From positions 62,001 to 126,000 of the forward strand of contig CANRAS010000005.1 of the NCBI GenBank assembly GCA_947628655.1: a stretch of DNA of 64,000 bases, given 5' to 3'. Source of the DNA: an uncultured Clostridia bacterium (lineage in GTDB: Bacteria; Bacillota; Clostridia; Oscillospirales; Ruminococcaceae). Positions 58,343 to 64,000 of this stretch are shown here, piece after piece. A model generated the notes under the pieces. It was not told the DNA's origin. It did no database searches and was given only the letters and a program-made list of their open reading frames with translations. The stretch's first letter is position 1. Every line of letters begins with the position of its first letter. The translations under genes were made by a program, and so were the position numbers.

Positions 58343-59572
58343 ATGAATTATGTTATAATCGGCAATTCCGCGGCGGCAATCGGCACGGTTGCGGGCATAC
58401 GCGAATTTGACAGCACGGGGAACATCACGATAATCTCCGATGAAAAATACCACACCTATTCCCGCCCGCTTATTTCGTATTGGTTAGAGGGCAGAGTAAG
58501 CGAAAAGAATATGATGTACCGCCCCGCCGATTTTTACGAGAAAAACGGCGTAACGCCCGTACTCGGCAGGAAAGTCACGAAAATCGACCCGCAGAAAAAG
58601 TGCGTGGTTTTAGAGGACGGCTTGCAGGTTCAGTATGATAAACTTATGGTCGCGACAGGCTCAAAGCCTTTTGTTCCGCCGATGAACGGTCTTGAAAACG
58701 TGCATTACCACACGTTTATGGACTTTGACAGCGCAAAGGCAATTAAGAGCGAAGTCAAGGACGGTATGAAAGTGCTGATAATCGGCGCGGGTCTTATCGG
58801 TCTTAAAGCGGCGGAGGCACTCGCGGCAAACGGCGCGAAAATTACCGTTGTGGATATGGCGGACAGAATTTTGCCGTCCATTCTCGATAACCGCGCGGGC
58901 GTAAAAATGCAAAAGTATATCGAAAGCCACGGCGTGAAGTTCATATTAGGCACGTCTGCCGAGGAGTTCACGGAGCGCACGGCGCGGCTTAAAAACGGCG
59001 TCAGCGTCGATTTTGATATGCTGATAGTCGCCGTCGGCGTGCGGCCCAACACGGAACTTGTCGCCGACGCGGGCGGAAAGGTAGACCGCGGTATTATCAC
59101 GGATATGACGCAGAAAACCTCCCTTGACGATGTGTACGCGGCAGGCGACTGCACGGTGTCTTATGACGCGTCGTCCGATACGAACAGGATTTTGGCGCTT
59201 TTGCCGAACGCGTATATGCAGGGAGAAGTCGCGGGGCGCAATATGGCGGGCAGAGAGTTCCGCTATGTAAACGCTATCCCGATGAACGCTATCGGATTTT
59301 TCGGCTTGCATATAATCAGCGCGGGTTCTTACGACGGCGAGGAATATGTCGAGGAAACCGAGAATACATATAAAAAGCTGGTGTTCCGCGAAAACAGGCT
59401 TGTGGGATATATTCTTATAGGCGATGTAAAACGCGCGGGAATTTATACCTCTATGATAAAGGAACGCATTGACCTGGGCGATGTTGACATTGAACTGCTC
59501 AAAGAAAAACCGCAGATGATGATGTTCGGCAAGGCGCGCCGTCTTGAGAAACTTGGAGGTATAACAAAATGA
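58343..59572 (+). CDS. NAD(P)/FAD-dependent oxidoreductase subunit
   Basis: The 409-aa flavoprotein has an N-terminal FAD-binding Rossmann motif (VIIGNSAAAIG, about 4-14), an NAD(P)-binding fold in the middle (VLIIGAGLIGLKAAEAL, about 144-160), the second FAD motif DVYAAGDC (about 259-266) and a C-terminal dimerisation domain. It resembles nitrite reductase-type and NADH oxidase-type reductases. In this cluster it would deliver electrons from NAD(P)H through the ferredoxin subunit to the glutamate synthase. It overlaps the next gene by 4 bases. Confidence 0.87.
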   Translation: MNYVIIGNSAAAIGTVAGIREFDSTGNITIISDEKYHTYSRPLISYWLEGRVSEKNMMYRPADFYEKNGVTPVLGRKVTKIDPQKKCVVLEDGLQVQYDKLMVATGSKPFVPPMNGLENVHYHTFMDFDSAKAIKSEVKDGMKVLIIGAGLIGLKAAEALAANGAKITVVDMADRILPSILDNRAGVKMQKYIESHGVKFILGTSAEEFTERTARLKNGVSVDFDMLIVAVGVRPNTELVADAGGKVDRGIITDMTQKTSLDDVYAAGDCTVSYDASSDTNRILALLPNAYMQGEVAGRNMAGREFRYVNAIPMNAIGFFGLHIISAGSYDGEEYVEETENTYKKLVFRENRLVGYILIGDVKRAGIYTSMIKERIDLGDVDIELLKEKPQMMMFGKARRLEKLGGITK

Positions 59573-60291
59573 TAATAGACGCGAAAAACTACGATTATAC
59601 GGAGATAAACAGGCTTATCCGCGAAAGCTCCGATGAAAAGATAGAGCTGAATAACGTTTTAGGTCAGCGCTATCTCGGCGCGGGAACTTCGGGCAAGGAA
59701 CTGCTTATAAACGGCACTCCCGGCAACGCGCTCGGCGCGTACCTGAACGGCTCGAAGATAATCGTCCACGGCAACGCGCAGGACGCGATCGGCGATACGA
59801 TGAACGGCGGCGCTATTATCGTCCACGGAAACTGCGGAGATACGACGGGTTACGCTATGCGTTCGGGCGAGATTTATGTGCAGGGCAATGCGGGCTATCG
59901 CGTAGGAATACATATGAAAAGCTACGAGGAACTCTATCCGATTATCGTCATAGGCGGCAGGGTAGGGGACTTCCTCGGCGAATATCAGGCGGGCGGTATT
60001 ATAATCGTGTTCGGAATAGGCGTAGAGGGTATTCCCGTAGGACCGTTCTGCGGTACGGGTATGCACGGCGGAGAGATGTTCATAAGAAGTGAAAACGCGC
60101 CGACGGGACTTCCGAAACAGGTTTGCTGCGCCGAGGCTACAGACGAGGAAAAGCAGTCGATAAAGCATTACGCCGAAAGATTTGTAAAGCACTTCGGCGG
60201 TTCAGCAGATGAACTTTTGCAGTCGCGCTTCTGGAAATTAACGCCTAATTCTGCATCGCCGTATAAGCAATTATATGTCGATAATCTCTAA
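59569..60291 (+). CDS. Glutamate synthase GXGXG-domain subunit
   Basis: The 240-aa protein is the separate GXGXG (right-handed beta-helix) part of glutamate synthase, which has a structural role in the ammonia-channelling enzyme. It shows repeated Gly-containing turns: GQRYLGAGTSG (about 28-38), IHGNAQDAIGDTMNGG-type steps, VHGNCGDTTGYAMRSG, VQGNAGYRVG and the final GPFCGTGMHGG. Together with the amidotransferase and FMN subunits it makes up a full GltB equivalent spread over three genes. Confidence 0.87.
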   Translation: MIIDAKNYDYTEINRLIRESSDEKIELNNVLGQRYLGAGTSGKELLINGTPGNALGAYLNGSKIIVHGNAQDAIGDTMNGGAIIVHGNCGDTTGYAMRSGEIYVQGNAGYRVGIHMKSYEELYPIIVIGGRVGDFLGEYQAGGIIIVFGIGVEGIPVGPFCGTGMHGGEMFIRSENAPTGLPKQVCCAEATDEEKQSIKHYAERFVKHFGGSADELLQSRFWKLTPNSASPYKQLYVDNL

Positions 60292-60330
60292 GCCGCAGTA
60301 AAAAAACACTCAAAACAGAGGTTGGTTTTT

Positions 60331-60888
60331 ATGTTCATCTTAATCCACGCGAAAACCGAAGAAATTTGCGCGAATGTAATTTCCGCGCTAAGCGAACTTA
60401 ACGCTCAAACCGCGGTATATTCCGATGAAAGTCAGCTGGCCGGCTGTGATGTGCTTATTGTTTCCACACCGCTTAAAGACGAGTTCGGTCTGGAATTTGT
60501 CGCGGACGCGTCAAAGAAGTGCAATGCGGCGGTAATCGTGTTGGCGCGCGCGGATATTGCCGAGGACGTTCAGCGGAGGATAAAGTTCACGGGGGCGTAT
60601 GTCATAGGAAAGCCGTTCCCTAAGAGCGTGCTTGTAAACACCGTGAAGATGTCGCTCCTCGCGAAAGAGAACATTCAGCGGTTAGAACAGGAGAAAAGCG
60701 AACTCACAAAACAGCTTGACGATGTAAAGACGATAGACCGCGCTAAATGCTGTCTTATCGAGTACCTTAACCTTACGGAAAAGCAAGCCCACCGCCACAT
60801 TCAGAAAATGGCAATGGATACTAGAAAAACGCAGAGAGAAATCGCGGAAGATATTTTAAGAACGTATTCGGGCGTTACGAACGTATAA
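60331..60888 (+). CDS. ANTAR-domain response regulator (RNA antiterminator)
   Basis: The 185-aa protein has an N-terminal receiver-like domain (about 1-115) that lacks a clear phosphorylation pocket, a coiled coil (about 118-138) and a C-terminal ANTAR RNA-binding domain (about 135-180; AKCCLIEYLNLTEKQAHRHIQKMAM and TQREIAEDIL). ANTAR proteins bind paired hexaloop RNA and prevent termination, commonly in nitrogen genes; NitR of solventogenic clostridia is a known example next to glutamine and glutamate synthase genes. The frame opens at TTG 60322, but ATG 60331 with AGAGG is likelier. It probably controls this gene cluster. Confidence 0.85.
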   Translation: MFILIHAKTEEICANVISALSELNAQTAVYSDESQLAGCDVLIVSTPLKDEFGLEFVADASKKCNAAVIVLARADIAEDVQRRIKFTGAYVIGKPFPKSVLVNTVKMSLLAKENIQRLEQEKSELTKQLDDVKTIDRAKCCLIEYLNLTEKQAHRHIQKMAMDTRKTQREIAEDILRTYSGVTNV

Positions 60889-60905
60889 AAAACTTAATAT
60901 TCTAG

Positions 60906-60937
60906 TTTACCCCCGCCGTCGGCGGGGGTAAATTTTT
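60906..60937 (+). terminator. Terminator of the glutamate synthase cluster
   Basis: A 12-bp stem TTTACCCCCGCC / GGCGGGGGTAAA (60906-60917 with 60921-60932), loop GTC, followed by TTTTT. Confidence 0.9.
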
Positions 60938-60978
60938 GTCGTTTGGCGCGATAATGCGAGCAACGCCTTGACCCCGTC

Positions 60979-61227
60979 CACACAGCCCGCGTTTTGCGCA
61001 ACGCGCAAAACAACGGCGCGACCAGCGCCGTTAATTCGCCGTAGGCGAATTGCGGGCGTACGGGCAACGGCGCGTACACGGTCGGCGCAGGCGCGTTAAT
61101 ACGTTTGGCGGTAAACTAACGCTTGATAAGGGAATAGGGCGCTTGAATTGAGCCACGCCGAACCCCACCGCGTTTGCGGGACGTTCTGACCCGCAGACAA
61201 TCTAATCCGCGCCCGCAAGGGCGCACC
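60979..61227 (-). repeat. 249-bp dispersed repeat, copy 2 (inverted)
   Basis: The reverse complement of this segment aligns over its full length with 10407-10655. Differences are scattered single bases and a few small changes. The flanks differ: copy 2 lies behind the terminator of the glutamate synthase cluster and borders a 45-bp tandem repeat. No terminal inverted repeats or target duplications are seen. Confidence 0.8.
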
Positions 61228-61355
61228 TAAACTAGCTACTAGCAACTATTCTCTAGTTACTGATAGCGCCCCTAAACTAGCTGCTAGCAACTAATCTCTA
61301 GTTACTGATAGCACCCCTAAACTAGCTGCTAACAACTATTCTCTATCTACTGCGC
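61226..61355. repeat. 45-bp tandem repeat, about three copies
   Basis: Units begin at 61226, 61271 and 61316 with CCTAAACTAGCTGCTAGCAAC and differ at a few positions (the last one is shorter and more divergent). Each unit is itself built from CTAGCTA / CTAGCAA / CTATTCT / CTAGTTA heptads. Non-coding. Confidence 0.85.
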
Positions 61356-61390
61356 GACCACGCGCTCTTACATCTTACTTCTTACCTCTG

Positions 61391-61419
61391 TTCTATTCTC
61401 CTCCCCCCTCGCATACTAT
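61391..61419 (+). promoter_or_regulatory. Putative sigma-E promoter of the spoIIIA operon
   Basis: TTCTATT (61391-61397), 14 bp, CATACTAT (61412-61419), matching kmATAtt-N14-CATACAnT at most positions. spoIIIA is under sigma-E in studied spore formers. The site is 38 bp upstream of spoIIIAA. Confidence 0.65.
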
Positions 61420-61456
61420 TTACTAACAGGACAAGTTAAAAAGCGAGGGATTGTAA

Positions 61457-62281
61457 ATGATTAAATTGAAAAGTATCAGCAAACTGCACATTACCGAACC
61501 GTTCGCGCAGATCGCGGAAATACGTCTGCGTTCGGGCAGACCGCCTGTCGCGGTGAATGTTTACGGCGAAATGAAGATATGCGGGAGCGCGTTTTCGGCT
61601 GATGAAATCGCCGAATGTTTCGCGGAAATTTGCCGATATTCGGTTTACAGCTTTGAGGAGGATATTTCCCGCGGGTTTGTAACGCTCGACGGCGGTCACC
61701 GCGTCGGAATTTGCGGAACGTGCGTTACAAAAAACGGGAAAATCGTTTCACAAAAGGATATTTCGGGGCTGAATATCCGCATAGCGCACGAGGTTCACGG
61801 GTGCGCTGACGAGGTGATAAGGCGCGTTTTTTCGGGCGGTTTGCGTTCGCTTTTAATAGCGGGAAAACCGCTTTGCGGGAAAACAACGGTTCTGCGGGAT
61901 TTGGCTCGGCAGCTCGGCGCACGTCACAAAATCGTGATAATCGACAGCCGAAACGAGATTTCCGCGTCCGTTCACGGTACGCCGACGCTCGATATAGGAC
62001 TTCATACCGACGCGCTTTGCGGCGTTGAGAAAAGCGAGGGGATTATGCTTGCAATTCGCAGTTTAAGCCCCGAAATCGTGATTTGCGACGAAATCGGCGA
62101 TGACGAAAACGCTATAGAGCAGGCGATGTTCTGCGGTGTGAAGATAATCGCGACGGCGCACGCGGGAAGTCTGTCGGAACTGAAACGCCGTCCGTCAACG
62201 CGCGGATTGTTAGAACTGTTCGAGAGCGTCGCCGTGCTTGACGGGCGCGGAGTTTTGAGCGAACTTGCGGTGCTTGGGTGA
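61457..62281 (+). CDS. spoIIIAA: Stage III sporulation protein AA (ATPase)
   Basis: SpoIIIAA is a cytoplasmic, secretion-type ATPase of the mother cell that energises the SpoIIIA-SpoIIQ channel between mother cell and forespore. The 274-aa protein has the N-terminal region with EIRLRSGRPP (about 23-32), Walker A in AGKPLCGKTTVLRDL (about 133-147), Walker B in SPEIVICDEIGD (about 204-215) and the conserved ATAHA motif (about 235). AGCGAGGGA lies before the ATG. It starts the spoIIIA operon. Confidence 0.94.
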   Translation: MIKLKSISKLHITEPFAQIAEIRLRSGRPPVAVNVYGEMKICGSAFSADEIAECFAEICRYSVYSFEEDISRGFVTLDGGHRVGICGTCVTKNGKIVSQKDISGLNIRIAHEVHGCADEVIRRVFSGGLRSLLIAGKPLCGKTTVLRDLARQLGARHKIVIIDSRNEISASVHGTPTLDIGLHTDALCGVEKSEGIMLAIRSLSPEIVICDEIGDDENAIEQAMFCGVKIIATAHAGSLSELKRRPSTRGLLELFESVAVLDGRGVLSELAVLG

Positions 62282-62284
62282 ATT

Positions 62285-62770
62285 ATGGATATGCTGAAAA
62301 TCATAGCGAGCGTTTTCATTTTCGTGGTCTGCGCGTTTGAGGGCAACAGACGAACACGGGAAATGCGCGAACGCGTTTTATTTCTCGCGGAAATATCGGG
62401 GCTTATAGAGCGGTTTGAAAGCGGAATACGCTCCGCCGAGCGAACGACGGACGAGCTTCTCGGCAAGGAAAACGGACGGTTCGCATTGCTTGTAAAAGAA
62501 TACTCTGCACAAACGGGCGATATTCGCGACGGTTGGCGCAAAGCCTGCGAAACGCTGTCGGAATACGCCGAAGAAACGGCTGTTCTGGAAGAGTTAGGGA
62601 AAACGCTCGGCAGTTTCGACAAGGAAAGCACACTAGCGCACTTGAAACGCTCTGCCGAGGAAATCGCTGAATTGCGGAAAACCGCCGAAGAGGAGTATGC
62701 AAGGCGCGGAAAACCGCTCTCGCGCGTATGGACGCTGTGCGGGTTAGGACTTGCAATATTAATAATTTAA
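62285..62770 (+). CDS. spoIIIAB: Stage III sporulation protein AB
   Basis: The 161-aa protein has a membrane helix at each end (about 3-20 and 148-161) and a helical middle domain (about 25-145) rich in Glu, similar to GspF-like parts of type II secretion, as described for SpoIIIAB. It shows the typical REMRERVLFLAEISGLIERFE region. It begins 3 bp after spoIIIAA. The length fits the family (about 170 aa). Confidence 0.88.
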   Translation: MDMLKIIASVFIFVVCAFEGNRRTREMRERVLFLAEISGLIERFESGIRSAERTTDELLGKENGRFALLVKEYSAQTGDIRDGWRKACETLSEYAEETAVLEELGKTLGSFDKESTLAHLKRSAEEIAELRKTAEEEYARRGKPLSRVWTLCGLGLAILII

Positions 62771-62780
62771 GAGGAACGCA

Positions 62781-62978
62781 ATGGAAATTGAACTGCTTTT
62801 TAAAATAGCCGCCGTCGGTATTATCGTTGCGATATTAAATCTGATACTCAAAAAGACCGACCACGATGAACAGGTCGTGATGTTAAATGTCGCGGGGCTT
62901 GTGATAGTGCTGATGATGCTTATTCCCTCCATTCAGACGCTTTTTGAAACGATAAGGGACGTGTTCGGTCTTTGGTGA
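62781..62978 (+). CDS. spoIIIAC: Stage III sporulation protein AC
   Basis: A 65-aa membrane protein with two helices (about 5-24 and 32-52). The short KKTDHDEQVVMLNVAGLV stretch between and into helix 2 is diagnostic of SpoIIIAC. It is part of the channel in the mother-cell membrane. It is followed by spoIIIAD with a 1-bp gap. Confidence 0.92.
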   Translation: MEIELLFKIAAVGIIVAILNLILKKTDHDEQVVMLNVAGLVIVLMMLIPSIQTLFETIRDVFGLW

Positions 62979-62979
62979 T

Positions 62980-63378
62980 ATGGTGACGGATATACTAAAG
63001 CTGTGCGGGTTCGGTCTGGCGGCGGTAATGCTCTGCGTTACCGTAAGACAGCTAAAGCCCGAAAGCGCCGTGTATGTTAATATTGCCGCGGGAGCAATGC
63101 TGCTTTTAGCGGCGGTACGGCTGATTTCTCCGCTTGTCGGCGCTGTCAGCACACTCGCGGACAATGCGGGAATAAGCGGAGAATATACGGAGGTGCTTTT
63201 AAAGGCGCTTGCGATAAGCTACATAACCGCGCTGTCGGCGGACTGCGCGCGCGACGCGGGCGAGGCGGCGCTCGGTTCTAAACTGGAACTTGCGGGGAGA
63301 ATTTCGATAGCCGCGCTATCCGTCCCCGTGTTCGTTCAGCTTGCCGATTTGATTGCGAGAATAATTTCGCAAAGTTAA
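62980..63378 (+). CDS. spoIIIAD: Stage III sporulation protein AD
   Basis: A 132-aa integral membrane protein with about four helices. The motif YTEVLLKALAISYITALSADCARDAGE (key residues K, Y, C, D, G; about 69-95) is strongly conserved in SpoIIIAD. It acts in the same channel complex as SpoIIIAC. The ATG at 62980 follows the spoIIIAC stop directly, so translation is coupled. Confidence 0.92.
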   Translation: MVTDILKLCGFGLAAVMLCVTVRQLKPESAVYVNIAAGAMLLLAAVRLISPLVGAVSTLADNAGISGEYTEVLLKALAISYITALSADCARDAGEAALGSKLELAGRISIAALSVPVFVQLADLIARIISQS

Positions 63379-63398
63379 ATTTAAGGGAAAGTAAAGAT

Positions 63399-64000
63399 AT
63401 GCGGAAGTTGATTTTAACAGCGATAAGTTTAGCGGTGATGTTTTTCTGCGGAATTACTGCCCGCGCGCAGGAATTTGATTACGGAAAAGAAACGCTTATC
63501 AGCGCGCTCCCCGAAGATACTCTCGAAGAACTCGAAAGCGCGGGTATTACTCCCGACAATCCGAAAGCCTTTTCGTTTACGGACGCTCTGGGCAGTCTTT
63601 GGGAACTTATCAAGGCGAAAGCCACAAGCCCTCTGCGTATGCTGTGCGGACTTTGCGGGGTAGTGCTGTTTTGTGCGCTTGCCGAAAATATCGCGGGGGA
63701 GGGCGCGGGAAACGGGATTGTTTCGGCGGTAGGAGTGCTGTGCGGTGCGGGAATTGCGGCGGGTGCCGTGTATGAAATGCTGAATAATTCGCTTACGGCA
63801 ATATCCGCGGCGGCGAATTTTATGCTCGTGTTTATCCCCGTACTAACGGGAATTTCCGCCGCGATGGGAGCAACGCTCACGGCAACGGCGGTAAATTCCG
63901 CGATACTCGGCGTAACGCAAGTGTTCTCGCAGATCGCCGCGAACTTCATAGCGCCGTTTTGCGGAGCAATCTTAGGACTTTCCACGGCAGGCGCTGTTCA
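63399..64000 (+). CDS. spoIIIAE: Stage III sporulation protein AE (N-terminal part, runs off the window)
   Basis: The frame starts with ATG at 63399 after AAGGGAA and stays open to the window end (200 codons). It begins with a signal-peptide-like segment (about 1-23, ending in ARAQ), then a soluble part, then the multi-helix membrane domain with the LLRMLCGLCGVVLFCAL-like first helix and FMLVFIPVLTGISAAMG (about 140-156), typical of SpoIIIAE. About half of the protein is present. It continues the conserved spoIIIAA-AH order. Confidence 0.9.
   Translation, partial: MRKLILTAISLAVMFFCGITARAQEFDYGKETLISALPEDTLEELESAGITPDNPKAFSFTDALGSLWELIKAKATSPLRMLCGLCGVVLFCALAENIAGEGAGNGIVSAVGVLCGAGIAAGAVYEMLNNSLTAISAAANFMLVFIPVLTGISAAMGATLTATAVNSAILGVTQVFSQIAANFIAPFCGAILGLSTAGAV

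Noticed and set aside
61021..61060. Insertion sequence ends around the 249-bp repeat
   Set aside because: No transposase frame, terminal inverted repeats or target duplications could be found at either copy.

Overview
The window reads as a chromosomal segment of an anaerobic, spore-forming member of the Bacillota, class Clostridia, most likely near the Oscillospiraceae/Ruminococcaceae. This rests on the spore genes (spoIIIAA-AE, spoIVA beside a SipL-like gene, a TepA-like protease with FtsK/SpoIIIE), a five-gene split glutamate synthase with ferredoxins, an iron-type alcohol dehydrogenase, and many sigma-A promoters with 17-bp spacers. The family assignment is an inference. Coding DNA is moderately GC-rich. 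Intergenic DNA is unusually full of palindromes and short tandem repeats. No phage, insertion sequence, CRISPR array or rRNA gene was seen.

Layout. 1-3.1 kb: tail of a membrane-anchored protein, then secG-rnr on the minus strand. 3.2-9.8 kb: a plus-strand run with a HAD phosphatase, a FapA/DUF342 protein, an NlpC/P60-like protein lacking its catalytic residues, a degenerate TIM-barrel protein, a Cof phosphatase, a CNNM/CorC-like transporter and a small NfeD-like membrane protein. 9.8-10.7 kb: a non-coding block of nested palindromes and one copy of a 249-bp dispersed repeat. 10.7-22.9 kb: the information-processing core, rpmG-secE-nusG-rplK-rplA followed directly by rimP-nusA-ylxR-ylxQ-infB-rbfA-nrnA-truB-ribF and gltX; rplJ, rplL and rpoBC do not follow rplA. 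22.9-26.5 kb: a Gld-like ABC transporter and a small unknown gene. 26.6-28.6 kb: tRNA-Gly(CCC), an AT-rich orphan gene, a DUF3592-like gene and a nitroreductase.

28.9-31.7 kb: a soluble PocR-MCP sensor, a 123-bp tandem repeat and a FucO-like alcohol dehydrogenase. 31.9-37.4 kb: a minus-strand pair formed by a degenerate SNF2-like helicase and a large GHKL (HSP90-like) ATPase with a zinc-ribbon-like segment; this is the best candidate for an undescribed system. 37.8-50 kb: an HD-domain protein, a small membrane protein, a 113-bp tandem repeat, a DUF4358 lipoprotein with an SGNH hydrolase, ftsK/spoIIIE, uppP, an unlisted 39-aa ORF coupled to tepA, and a hybrid histidine kinase coupled to a lipoprotein that fuses a solute-binding protein to the C-terminal domain of 5'-nucleotidases.

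50.2-53.3 kb: sipL-spoIVA behind a sigma-E-like promoter. 53.9-54.9 kb: a D,D-carboxypeptidase lipoprotein. 55.1-60.9 kb: the split glutamate synthase and an ANTAR antiterminator. 60.9-61.4 kb: the inverted second copy of the 249-bp repeat and a 45-bp tandem repeat. 61.4-64 kb: the start of the spoIIIA operon behind another sigma-E-like promoter.

Together the genes cover secretion and RNA decay, translation, envelope and spore assembly, nitrogen assimilation and sensing. All function calls come from reading motifs in the sequence; no database search was run.
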